From an uncultured Gemmatimonadota bacterium (GTDB taxonomy: Bacteria; Gemmatimonadota; Gemmatimonadetes; Gemmatimonadales; Gemmatimonadaceae): DNA of 64,000 nucleotides. Shown here one piece after another: positions 1 to 8,051 of the stretch; position 1 is the first letter of the stretch, and every line of letters starts with the position of its first letter. The translations under genes and the position numbers were made by a program. Under the pieces are notes generated by a model, which did not search any database, had not been told where the DNA came from, and saw nothing but the letters and a program-made list of their open reading frames with translations. Where the stretch lies: positions 310,001 to 374,000 of the forward strand of contig CAIRYG010000010.1 in assembly GCA_903882745.1 (NCBI GenBank), written 5' to 3'.

Positions 1-65
1 AAGAAGGCATCGGCGACGGCGAGAACCGCGTCGGGCGAGATATGCGTGCGATGGAAGTGCTTCAT
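1..65 (-). CDS. Unidentified protein, N-terminal 21 codons only (cut by window edge)
   Basis: Only the start of this gene is in the window. The minus strand reads MKHFHRTHISPDAVLAVADA from an ATG at 65 and stays open to base 1. Its ATG overlaps the TGA of the lipoprotein-like gene upstream (62-517) in an ATGA arrangement, which argues that it is a real, translationally coupled gene. I do not recognise the family from this fragment. Confidence 0.6.
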   Translation of the reverse strand, partial: MKHFHRTHISPDAVLAVADAF

Positions 66-517
66 GGGGTCGTCGTTCCAGGTTCGGCCGCTTGGCGGAT
101 CATCTGCCGCCAGTCGTCCTCAGGTTTCACCAACGTCTGCGTCGAGTCACGTCGGAACTGCACGTTCATAGCCCACTCGCCCGCGGTAATGAACATCAGC
201 CGCGCGTGGTACGTCCCAACTTCGGGACCATAGGAGAAGCCGTCCCAGATGGTCTTGCGGTCGGCATTGGTCGCGAAAATTCGACCTTGCCCATTCACGA
301 TCGGTTCGCGCGTTTTCTTGTCGCGGATCGTGATCGTGTAGTTCGTGGTTTCGAGCGCGCGCGGCGGCACCACATCGGCCGCAATGCGAAACTCAAACTC
401 CGACGTAAAGAGGCGCATGTCGGTGTTCAGCTTTTGCGGCTCGCATCCCATACCTACGAGTGCCACGACCACCGGCGCGAGCACCAACAGGCGTCGCCAG
501 TTCCGATTCGGGGTCAT
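62..517 (-). CDS. Secreted lipoprotein-like protein, possible YtkA/FixH-like fold
   Basis: This encodes 151 residues. The N terminus has a basic stretch (NRNWRR), a hydrophobic segment at about residues 11-24 and then Cys25, which suggests a lipoprotein signal with an imperfect lipobox (VGMGC). The rest looks like one small beta-rich periplasmic domain: a statement about permitted forms (RDKKTREPIVNG), then aromatic and glycine-rich turns and a WAMNVQF strand. That resembles YtkA/FixH-like proteins, but this is a shape match only. The ATG at 517 is preceded by a strong Shine-Dalgarno (AAGGAGGA). It follows the CDP-alcohol transferase on the same strand after 84 bases and overlaps the next gene by ATGA. 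Function unknown. Confidence 0.6.
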   Translation of the reverse strand: MTPNRNWRRLLVLAPVVVALVGMGCEPQKLNTDMRLFTSEFEFRIAADVVPPRALETTNYTITIRDKKTREPIVNGQGRIFATNADRKTIWDGFSYGPEVGTYHARLMFITAGEWAMNVQFRRDSTQTLVKPEDDWRQMIRQAAEPGTTTP

Positions 518-601
518 GCGTCCTCCTTCAGTCCTGAGTGAGCGATCCGGTCAGAGAAACTTAACCTCGGTGGAATCTCCGCCATAGGCGCGCCGGTCGG
601 T

Positions 602-1255
602 TCAGGGCGCCGTGCCGTGCCCCTCAGCACCCGCTACGGCGCGGCGAGCCAAGGTGCGGCGTACGAACTGCACCCGTTGCCAGACGGTGATCCAGGCGGT
701 GACGGCCAGCACCACCACCACGGCGCGAAGGACCCAGCCATCGAGGGCGAAACCGAGCAGCCCCTGAGGCGCGGCAAGAAGCGTCACCCGCTCCGGACGC
801 TGCATGATGCCAACCTTGGCGTCGAGCCCCAGCGCCTCGGCGCGCGCGCGCGCATAGGACGTCATGAAGGTGCCGATAATGGCTGCGAGCGTCACCGCGA
901 CCATGGGCATGCTGTGATAGGCGGTGTCGGACGCCCAGAAATAGAGAATCCCACCGAGCACTGCCCCATCGGCGACGCGGTCGAGGGTGGAATCGTAGAA
1001 GGCCCCGAAGATGCTTGCCGTCCCAGTGCGTCGTGCCACCATGCCGTCGAGAACATCGAAGGCTGCCGTGACGCCAAAGAGCCAGCCACCGGCGACGAAG
1101 TGGCCCGTCGCGTAGAGCCCGCCGGTCACGATGGTGCACAGGGTGCCGAACGTGGTGATCGCGTTCGGCGACACCTTCCAGCGGACCAGTAGACCTACCA
1201 CCGGCTCGATAAGCCGGAGGTATCCCCGTTGGATGGCGTCCCAGAGCTGTTTCAT
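602..1255 (-). CDS. CDP-alcohol phosphatidyltransferase family membrane enzyme
   Basis: An inner-membrane enzyme of 217 residues that would join a CDP-activated lipid to an alcohol such as glycerol phosphate or inositol phosphate. The family signature D-x2-D-G-x2-A-R-x8-G-x3-D-x3-D is intact around residues 67-93 (DVLDGMVARR, then GAFYDSTLDR), so the Mg2+ site is complete. Several hydrophobic helices surround it. The size fits PgsA or phosphatidylinositol-phosphate synthase relatives, but the alcohol substrate cannot be read from the motif. It lies 32 bases downstream of namZ on the same strand and may be cotranscribed with it. Confidence 0.88.
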   Translation of the reverse strand: MKQLWDAIQRGYLRLIEPVVGLLVRWKVSPNAITTFGTLCTIVTGGLYATGHFVAGGWLFGVTAAFDVLDGMVARRTGTASIFGAFYDSTLDRVADGAVLGGILYFWASDTAYHSMPMVAVTLAAIIGTFMTSYARARAEALGLDAKVGIMQRPERVTLLAAPQGLLGFALDGWVLRAVVVVLAVTAWITVWQRVQFVRRTLARRAVAGAEGHGTAP

Positions 1256-1287
1256 GCAGCGGAAGCTATGCGTCCGTGTGGGGCGTG

Positions 1288-2598
1288 CTAGTGGTACAGC
1301 AGGTATTTGCGGACCTTCTCGCGGAAGGCGGTCACGGCCGGAAGTTCTCGGTCGATGACGGAGTCGGGATCTTCACCTCTCAGCAACGCTTCGCGAAGTC
1401 CGGCAGCGCCGAACCGTTCATCGAAGCCAGTGTTACTGATTTTCAGTGAATCCGGAGCGGTCTTTGCGATTGCCCAGAGGAGGGCGGCGCCGACGCGCGA
1501 GGGATTCATGCTATTACGGTCGGTGACGATAATCCTGACCCCAGACAGCTCCTGCTCCGCGAACTTGCCGTCGGTCGGGGCACGAGGCGTAAACGACTCG
1601 GCGCGGAACTTGACGCCAGGGATCAATCGATCGTTCAGCAGGTCGGCGACTCCCCTGCCGTTCATCCACGGAGCGCCGATAAGTTGAAATGGAATATCGG
1701 TTCCGCGCCCAACCGAAACGTTCGCGCGCTCAAAGGCGACCAACGCAGGATAGACCAGCGCGCTGGTGAGCGTCGGCAGGTTGGGCGATGGCTTCACCCA
1801 GGGGAGTTTGGTCTCGTCAAACCACATCGCGCGCCGCCACCCGCGCACCGGGACCACGGTGAGGTTCGCCTGAATCCCCAGTTCTTCATTGAAAAACAGG
1901 GCCAGTTCCCCCATTGTCATTCCGTGCCGTAGGGGCGCGGGATATAATGCGTACGACTTGCCCGGTTTCCCCGGCTCGGGGTCTGCACTGTTGGCCAGTG
2001 CAACATCGAGCATCGGCCCCTCTTCGCGAGAGCCGGTGATGGGGTTCGGGCGGTCGAGTACCACGATCGGAATCTTGTTCCGCGCGGCCGCTCGCAGGGT
2101 GTAGACCATCAATCCGGTATACGTCCACGTGCGGGTGCCGATGTCCTGCAGGTCGAAGATGATGGTCTCGACGCCGCGGAGCAGTGAGTCCGCGGGCGCT
2201 TGAGTGCTTGGACGGTAGAGCGAGTGGATGGTAAGCCCCGTGCGCTCGTCCACTTCATCGGCGACATTTGGGTGATCCTCGGTCCCACGGATTCCGTGTT
2301 CCGGGGAAAAGAGGGCCACAAGTTTGACCCGCGCTTTCAGGGCTCGTCGATCGCGAGTCAGCAGATCGATGTCCGAGGTGCGATCTTCATTGATGCCGGT
2401 CTGGTTGGTGATCAGCGCGACACGTCGATTTTGAATGAGGCCGGTTCGTTCGTCGAGTAGCACCGTGATGCCAGGACGTACCTTCTCCGGTTCGGCGCGC
2501 CCATTGCGCTGGGCACGCACCCCTGCGGGAACCAGAAGTCCCTGTATGACTCCCATGACCAGGACCACCTCGGTGGCCTTCCTCATCCGATGAAACAT
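1288..2598 (-). CDS. namZ: Exo-beta-N-acetylmuramidase family protein (DUF1343, NamZ-like)
   Basis: A predicted secreted glycosidase of 436 residues. Family members such as Bacillus NamZ (formerly YbbC) release MurNAc from the non-reducing ends of peptidoglycan fragments. A hydrophobic signal segment ends near AGVRAQ (about residue 30). Family hallmarks are visible: ALITNQTG, the FSPEHGIRG motif, DLQDIGTRTWTYT and LDRPNPI. The ATG at 2598 is favoured because GAGGAG at 2605-2610 lies six bases upstream of it; ATG at 2586 is an alternative. It runs divergently from the NagZ-amidase fusion, and the two 5' ends overlap by nine bases. In Bacillus the same protein families are encoded together in the MurNAc recovery cluster. 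Confidence 0.85.
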   Translation of the reverse strand: MFHRMRKATEVVLVMGVIQGLLVPAGVRAQRNGRAEPEKVRPGITVLLDERTGLIQNRRVALITNQTGINEDRTSDIDLLTRDRRALKARVKLVALFSPEHGIRGTEDHPNVADEVDERTGLTIHSLYRPSTQAPADSLLRGVETIIFDLQDIGTRTWTYTGLMVYTLRAAARNKIPIVVLDRPNPITGSREEGPMLDVALANSADPEPGKPGKSYALYPAPLRHGMTMGELALFFNEELGIQANLTVVPVRGWRRAMWFDETKLPWVKPSPNLPTLTSALVYPALVAFERANVSVGRGTDIPFQLIGAPWMNGRGVADLLNDRLIPGVKFRAESFTPRAPTDGKFAEQELSGVRIIVTDRNSMNPSRVGAALLWAIAKTAPDSLKISNTGFDERFGAAGLREALLRGEDPDSVIDRELPAVTAFREKVRKYLLYH

Positions 2599-5460
2599 TC
2601 GCGTCTCCTCGCGTGCGGTTCCGTTCTTGCCCTGGCCATCGCCTGTGTGCCCACTGGTCTCCGAACCCTGCCGACGCCATCGTTTCGGCCGTCATTCAGC
2701 ACGCCACTCACTGACGACGCAACGCGCTGGATTGACCACACACTCGCCGGCCTGTCGCTCCGCGAGCGCGTCGGCCAGATGGTCACGGTCTGGGCTCTAG
2801 GAGATTACACCAGCACCACCGATCCGTCATACCTGGAACTGCGCCGCTGGATCCAAGAGGACAAAGTCGGCGGCGTGATCATGTCGCTCGGCTCACCGAT
2901 TGAAGTCGCCGCCAAGGTGAACGATTTCCAGCGGATGGCAAAGATTCCACTCCTGATCTCGTCCGACATCGAGCCTGGACTCGGCCGCCTTGAGGGCGGG
3001 GTCTTTGCGCCCAACACATACGGTGGCGGCAGCGCGACGATTCTCCCGAATAACATGGCGATCGGCGCGACCGGGAACGAAGCAAATGCCTTCGAGGCGG
3101 GTCGGATTACAGGGAAAGAAGCACAGGCGATTGGCATTCATATCGCCTTCGCTCCGGTGGTGGATGTCAACAACAATCCCGCGAATCCCGTCATCAACAC
3201 GCGGTCGTTCGGCGAGGATCCACAGGCCGTCGCGCGGATGTCGGCGGCGTTTGTGCGCGGCGTGCAGGGTGAGGGGGTCGCGGCTGTCGCCAAGCACTTC
3301 CCCGGCCACGGCGACACCGATACCGATTCGCACACCGCCTTGCCGATTGTCTCGAGTAATCGAGCACGGCTCGAGGCAGTCGAACTGGTCCCCTTCCGCG
3401 CCGTGGTGGACGCGGGCATTTCGGGCGTGATGACGGCGCACATTGCGCTCCCCGCGATCGCGCACGATTCGATCCCGGCCACGCTGTCGCCGGCCATCAT
3501 CTCGGGGCTGCTCCGGGACACGCTGCACTTCCGGGGCGTGACCTATACCGACGCCCTGTCGATGGAAGGGATCGGCGGCGGCTACACGGTGGAGAAAAGC
3601 GCGGTCCTCGCAGTGAAGGCGGGCGCCGATGTCCTGCTGAAGCCAACCGATGTCCGTCGAGCGATCGATGCCGTGGTCGCCGCGGTGGAGCACGGGGAGA
3701 TTACGCCGGCTCGCATCGACGCGAGCGTCCGGCGCCTGCTCGAACTCAAGTTGCGCACGGGCGCCATTCAACATCCGATTGTCGCGTTGGACTCGCTGCG
3801 CATTGCGGTGGGCAGCGCCACAAGTCGTGGGACCGCGGCGTGCATCGCGAGTGAAGCCATCACACTGCTTCGCGATGACGCATCGCTCGTGCCCGTGAAA
3901 ACCGGTGGTTCCACGCTGGTACTCACCTATGCGAGTGAGAACGACCTCGACGCGGGACGAGTGTTCGGGGCCACGGTCCGCGCGGCCGTACGCAACGCAC
4001 GGGTCGTGCGCATCACGCCGCGCTGGTCACGCGCGCAGCTGGACTCGCTGGTGCGTCCAGCCGATCGGCTCGTCATTGCCACGCAAGTGCGCACGATCGA
4101 AGGCGAGGGGCGCTTCTCCGTGGCCAAGCCGGTGGCACAGTGGATTGACTCCATTGCGGCAACGCACGCTGTCATCGTCGCGGCCCATGGCAACCCATAC
4201 GTGCTCCGCGAGTTCCCACATGTTGGCGCGTACCTCGCGACCTGGGGACGGGGTCCGGCACTCGAGGACGCGGCCGCGCGCGCTATCACGGGACGCATCG
4301 GGGTGACCGGCAAGGCTCCTGTCTCGCTGCCGGGATTCTTCGCCCGCGGCGACGGGCTGGTGCGCGTTGCCCCGCCGAGTCTCTCAACGGCAATGAGTGA
4401 CACACTGCGACGCGTGCTGGACCGTGCCATCGCCGACAGCGCATTCCCTGGGGCGTTCGTCGTCGTAGGACGGCGCTCGGGCATCGTCGCGCAGATGGGG
4501 GCTGGCCATCTCGACGTCGGACCTTCCCCCGTTCCCGACGAGCACACGCTCTGGGACATGGCATCGCTCACCAAAGTGCTCGCACTGACGTCGGCGATGA
4601 TGCAGCTGGTCGAGCAAGGCACAGTGGAGTTGGACGCCCCGGTGCAGCGGTACCTCCCACAGTGGAAGGGTCCAAACAAGGATCGCGTCACCGTGCGTGA
4701 CCTGCTCACCCATCGCTCGGGATTGCCGGCGTGGCGCCCGATTTACAAAGAGGCCACAACCCCTGCCGAGGCGCTGGCCCTCGTGTTCGCGACGGCGCTC
4801 GATACGCTCCCGCGCGTCCGCATGGTCTACTCCGACCTTGGCGCGATTCTCATGGGGGAGATCGTGCGCACCGTGTCAGGCCAACGCATCGACGCCTACA
4901 CCCGAGACCATGTGTTCGGGCCACTCGGCATGAAGGAAACGAGCTACCTGCCAGACCCTGCCCTCCTCCCGCGGATCGCGCCGACCGAGGTCGACCCGTG
5001 GCGCCAGCGGCACCTCCGCGGCGAGGTGCATGACGAAAACGCATTCGCCCTGGGCGGTGTCTCCGCACACGCCGGCCTCTTCAGCTCGGGATCAGACCTC
5101 GCGCACCTGGCCCAGGCCTACCTGAACGGAGGGGTATTCGGCGGCGTTCACGTCTTCAAGGAGAGCACCATCCGGCAGTTCACGGCCGTGCAAGACTCCA
5201 CCTTCTCGAACCGCGCACTCGGCTGGGAGACCCCAACCGGCTCGAACTCCGCGGGTCACCTGATGACGCGCCCGTCGTTTGGGCACACCGGCTTTACGGG
5301 GACCTCCTTCTGGGTCGATCCGACCGACGACTTATTCGTGATTATGCTCACGAATCGGGTGAATCCGACACGAGCCAACACCAAGATTTCAGCGTGGCGC
5401 CAAGCCGTGGCCGATGCCGCCGTCAGCCTGACCCGTCAGCTCGCGCCGGCGCAGCCCTAG
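2590..5460 (+). CDS. nagZ: Fusion of beta-N-acetylglucosaminidase (GH3, NagZ-like) and serine amidase/beta-lactamase family domain
   Basis: This encodes 956 residues. The signal or lipoprotein leader (LALAIACVP) is followed by a GH3 catalytic domain at about residues 40-400. It shows KHFPGHGDTDTDSH, carrying the NagZ Asp-His acid/base dyad near residues 242-248, and the nucleophile region YTDALSMEG near residue 321. A GH3 C-terminal-like region spans about 400-590. A second catalytic domain (590-950) is of the penicillin-binding/beta-lactamase fold: SLTK near residue 659, YSD near 747 and HTG near 899 match the SxxK, YxN and KTG boxes. In Bacillus these activities are the separate proteins NagZ and AmiE (an N-acetylmuramoyl-L-alanine amidase). 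The fused protein should strip both peptide and GlcNAc from muropeptides outside the cytoplasm. The start lacks a clear Shine-Dalgarno. Confidence 0.88.
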   Translation: MKHSRLLACGSVLALAIACVPTGLRTLPTPSFRPSFSTPLTDDATRWIDHTLAGLSLRERVGQMVTVWALGDYTSTTDPSYLELRRWIQEDKVGGVIMSLGSPIEVAAKVNDFQRMAKIPLLISSDIEPGLGRLEGGVFAPNTYGGGSATILPNNMAIGATGNEANAFEAGRITGKEAQAIGIHIAFAPVVDVNNNPANPVINTRSFGEDPQAVARMSAAFVRGVQGEGVAAVAKHFPGHGDTDTDSHTALPIVSSNRARLEAVELVPFRAVVDAGISGVMTAHIALPAIAHDSIPATLSPAIISGLLRDTLHFRGVTYTDALSMEGIGGGYTVEKSAVLAVKAGADVLLKPTDVRRAIDAVVAAVEHGEITPARIDASVRRLLELKLRTGAIQHPIVALDSLRIAVGSATSRGTAACIASEAITLLRDDASLVPVKTGGSTLVLTYASENDLDAGRVFGATVRAAVRNARVVRITPRWSRAQLDSLVRPADRLVIATQVRTIEGEGRFSVAKPVAQWIDSIAATHAVIVAAHGNPYVLREFPHVGAYLATWGRGPALEDAAARAITGRIGVTGKAPVSLPGFFARGDGLVRVAPPSLSTAMSDTLRRVLDRAIADSAFPGAFVVVGRRSGIVAQMGAGHLDVGPSPVPDEHTLWDMASLTKVLALTSAMMQLVEQGTVELDAPVQRYLPQWKGPNKDRVTVRDLLTHRSGLPAWRPIYKEATTPAEALALVFATALDTLPRVRMVYSDLGAILMGEIVRTVSGQRIDAYTRDHVFGPLGMKETSYLPDPALLPRIAPTEVDPWRQRHLRGEVHDENAFALGGVSAHAGLFSSGSDLAHLAQAYLNGGVFGGVHVFKESTIRQFTAVQDSTFSNRALGWETPTGSNSAGHLMTRPSFGHTGFTGTSFWVDPTDDLFVIMLTNRVNPTRANTKISAWRQAVADAAVSLTRQLAPAQP

Positions 5461-5500
5461 GTCGGCCGCGCGGCAGGCAGCAGCGCTGGCGCGCGCGAGG

Positions 5501-6085
5501 TCAGCGCCCCACCAGCTTGGGCTCGGTGCGCTGGGAAACCCCTTCGGGTGCCACGATCATCGTGAACTCGAGGGGTTTTCTCGCTTCCGCGGCAATCTTC
5601 ATGGAGAGGCCGCCGTTGCGATTGAAGCCCACCCCGCCCCACCCCACCGTTAGCACTTCTACATGCTGCGCGGTCGCCGTCATCCGGACCTTATAGTCCC
5701 CAAAGATGGGCTTCTTGAGCTGCACGCTGACAGTGCAGGTCGAATCGCCAGCAACCAGCCCCCCGGCGTCCGTGCAATCCACTTTCGGCTGGGCGTCGGG
5801 GATTGTGGCCGCGTTGGGCGAGCCGGGGACAAAGACGGTTACTTTCCGGCCATCGGGGGCGGTCAGTTCAAGGCCGATGTCGGCCACCGTCACTGTGAGG
5901 AACATCTCCCCGACGGGTTTGTCGAGGGTCTGAAGCCGAGGCGCCTTTTCCCGTCCGTTGTCGCGGGTCAGGAGCCCCCACGCCAGTGCGACACCGCCCG
6001 CGAGGATCGCGGCCAGCCCCAGGATGGGCTTCAGCCCCTCCACCAATGCCCGCAGGTGCCTATTTCCTTGAGAATGATTCGGCAT
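5501..6085 (-). CDS. Unidentified single-span membrane-anchored protein
   Basis: This encodes 194 residues. A short basic N terminus is followed by one transmembrane helix (about residues 17-38, LGLAAILAGGVALAWGLL), then an extracytoplasmic domain rich in beta-type sequence with two Cys (VDCTDAGG and DSTCTVSV) that could form a disulfide. The C terminus repeats hydrophobic/charged strand patterns without a recognisable motif. It is convergent with the NagZ fusion and divergent from the Fe-S carrier gene, 63 bases from it; its first codons contain the -35 box of that gene's promoter. I do not recognise the family. Confidence 0.55.
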   Translation of the reverse strand: MPNHSQGNRHLRALVEGLKPILGLAAILAGGVALAWGLLTRDNGREKAPRLQTLDKPVGEMFLTVTVADIGLELTAPDGRKVTVFVPGSPNAATIPDAQPKVDCTDAGGLVAGDSTCTVSVQLKKPIFGDYKVRMTATAQHVEVLTVGWGGVGFNRNGGLSMKIAAEARKPLEFTMIVAPEGVSQRTEPKLVGR

Positions 6086-6096
6086 TCGGATATATT
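6068..6096 (+). promoter_or_regulatory. Predicted sigma-70-type promoter for the A-type Fe-S carrier gene
   Basis: TTGAGA at 6068-6073 and TATATT at 6091-6096 are 17 bases apart, placing transcription start near 6103, about 46 bases before the ATG at 6149. The -35 box lies inside the start of the divergent gene. Both hexamers match the consensus at five of six or nearly so. Confidence 0.6.
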
Positions 6097-6148
6097 ACGT
6101 CCTAGCACATCATACCGCTCGCCAGAGGCGACGCAGGAGGAGGATACG

Positions 6149-6505
6149 ATGAGCACGATGAATCAGCCAGAGACCCTGTTGGGGCTTACCGCCGCAGCGG
6201 TCGTCGAAGTCAAGAAGTTCATGGTCGCGGAGAATGTCGCGCCGGAAACCGGCGGACTCCGCGTGTCCGTGCAGCCGGGCGGATGCTCCGGCTTCAAGTA
6301 CAGCCTGTTGATCGAAGATAAGCCCGCCGAAGACGACACGATTGTGGCGCAGGACGGGTTCAACGTGTTCGTGGATCCCTTCTCGATGCAGTACGTCGGC
6401 GGCGTCACGGTTGACTACGTGACGTCCATGCAGGGCTCAGGCTTCACGTTCAAGAACCCGAATGCGACTGGCGGCTGCGGCTGCGGCAGTTCGTTCTCGG
6501 CGTAA
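6149..6505 (+). CDS. A-type iron-sulfur cluster carrier (IscA/ErpA/SufA family)
   Basis: A protein of 118 residues that would receive and hand on Fe-S clusters to apoproteins in the cytoplasm. The three conserved cysteines are present: one in GGCSGFKY and the C-terminal pair in GGCGCGSSF. The length is close to the family norm. The ATG at 6149 is chosen because GGAGGAGGA lies at 6136-6144 and because the protein then starts just ahead of the conserved LTxxA region; the frame stays open further upstream but without coding character. It sits between the NagZ fusion and the symporter gene, whose TTG start is nine bases beyond this stop. Which member of the A-type family it is cannot be told from sequence alone. 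Confidence 0.92.
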   Translation: MSTMNQPETLLGLTAAAVVEVKKFMVAENVAPETGGLRVSVQPGGCSGFKYSLLIEDKPAEDDTIVAQDGFNVFVDPFSMQYVGGVTVDYVTSMQGSGFTFKNPNATGGCGCGSSFSA

Positions 6506-6514
6506 AGCAGTCCG

Positions 6515-8041
6515 TTGTCTGGGGGCCGATTCGGGATCATTGATCTTGCGGTTGTCGTCCTCTACCTGACCGCGACCACCGGCTTTGGGTTGTGGCTGGG
6601 GCGCAAGCAGACCAACGCGCGTGATTATTTCGTGGCAGACCGCTCACTTCCTTGGTGGGCGGTCTGCTTTTCAATTGTCGCCGCGGAAACGAGCGCGCTG
6701 ACCTTCATTTCGATTCCCGGGCTCGCGTACGTCGGGAACTTTGGGTTCCTCCAGGTTGCCGCCGGGTACATCGTTGGGCGCATCGCGATCGCGGCGATCC
6801 TGCTCCCCCGGTATTTCGAAGGCGACCTCGTGACGGCGTATACGCTGCTCGAGACGCGGTTCGGAAAAGAGACGCGTCGGTTCACGTCAATCGTGTTCAT
6901 GGTGACGCGCGCTATGGCAGATTCGGTGCGCGTGTTCGCGACGGCGATTCCGATCGCGTTGATCATCGGTCCCGTGGTGCCGCGTCAGTATCTGATGCCG
7001 AGCGCCATTCTGATCCTGGGTGCGCTGACGATCGTATACACCTATAAGGGCGGGATGCGTGCCGTCGTCTGGACAGAACTCGTGCAGACAGGGGTCTACC
7101 TGACGGGCGGGCTCGCCGCCGCATTCCTGCTTGGCCACGCCGCGACGGACGGGTGGAGTGGCATCCTCGCGCGCGCCGGCGCCGCGGGAAAGCTGCAGTT
7201 CATTGACGTCTACCGCGGGTTCGACCGGCCGCACACCGTCTTTGCCGGTGTGATTGGCGGCGCGTTCCTCTCGATGGCCTCGCATGGCGCCGACCAGACG
7301 ATCGTCCAACGACTCCTGTCGTCGCGCTCGCTGAAGGATGCCAAGCGCGCGATCATTGGGAGTGGGGTGGCCGTGTTCGTGCAGATGACGCTCTTTCTGC
7401 TCGTCGGCATCGGGCTGTGGTCCTTCTACGGCGGACGCGAGTTTGCGAAGCCTGACGACATCTTTCCGACGTACATCGTGGAACAGATGCCGCATGGGCT
7501 GCTCGGGCTGATTGTCGCGGCGATTGTCGCCGCGACGATGAGCACGCACTCGGGCGCCATCAACTCGTTGGCCGCGACCACCACGCATGACATTTACCTC
7601 CCGCTCTCCGGCCGCAAAGAAGACGATCCGCAAACATTCCGTGCGGGGCGTTTCTTCGCGTTGATCTGGGGAGTGGTGCTGACGGGTGGAGCACTCCTCT
7701 ACCCCGAGGGGAAAGTCCCCGTCGTCGTGGTGGCCCTCTCCATTGCGTCCTTTACTCAGGGAGCCCTGCTTGGCGGGTTCTTCCTGGGGATCTACAATCG
7801 GCGCGCCGTGCAGCGCGACGCAATCATTGGCATGAGCGTTGGTATTTTGACTATGGCATTCGTGGTCTTTGCCAAGCCGCTGGTTGCCGCGTATCCGAGT
7901 CTTGTGGGTCCGTTGAGCCCCTTCGTGAATATCGCGTGGCCGTGGTACGTGCTCATTGGCATGACAATTACCGTTACCGTGGGTTCGTTGTCCGCACTCA
8001 CGCACGACGGACGCACTGCCACACCCCTGCCCAAACGCTAA
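6515..8041 (+). CDS. Sodium:solute symporter (SSS family), candidate MurNAc/amino-sugar importer
   Basis: An inner-membrane Na+-coupled carrier of 508 residues with about 13 hydrophobic helices. Family features include the N-terminal GLWLGRKQTNARDYFVADR segment with SLPWWAVCFSIVAAETSALTF, and ATMSTHSGAINSLAATTTHDIY, the helix-8 region that in the family contributes Na+ ligands. The only usable start near the conserved N terminus is TTG at 6515, with no strong Shine-Dalgarno. It is likely cotranslated with the Fe-S carrier gene nine bases upstream and is followed after ten bases by a BadF-type sugar kinase. In Tannerella forsythia an SSS-family protein (MurT) imports MurNAc next to a MurNAc kinase. 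The substrate here is an inference from that parallel and from the nearby NamZ and NagZ genes. Confidence 0.85.
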   Translation: MSGGRFGIIDLAVVVLYLTATTGFGLWLGRKQTNARDYFVADRSLPWWAVCFSIVAAETSALTFISIPGLAYVGNFGFLQVAAGYIVGRIAIAAILLPRYFEGDLVTAYTLLETRFGKETRRFTSIVFMVTRAMADSVRVFATAIPIALIIGPVVPRQYLMPSAILILGALTIVYTYKGGMRAVVWTELVQTGVYLTGGLAAAFLLGHAATDGWSGILARAGAAGKLQFIDVYRGFDRPHTVFAGVIGGAFLSMASHGADQTIVQRLLSSRSLKDAKRAIIGSGVAVFVQMTLFLLVGIGLWSFYGGREFAKPDDIFPTYIVEQMPHGLLGLIVAAIVAATMSTHSGAINSLAATTTHDIYLPLSGRKEDDPQTFRAGRFFALIWGVVLTGGALLYPEGKVPVVVVALSIASFTQGALLGGFFLGIYNRRAVQRDAIIGMSVGILTMAFVVFAKPLVAAYPSLVGPLSPFVNIAWPWYVLIGMTITVTVGSLSALTHDGRTATPLPKR

Positions 8042-8051
8042 CTTAGTTGCC

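Noticed and set aside
2590-5460. Two separate genes, a glucosidase and a beta-lactamase, joined by a missed stop
   Set aside because: The frame is continuous with even coding character and a normal interdomain region, and similar fusions are known in related bacteria. A sequencing error is possible but not indicated.
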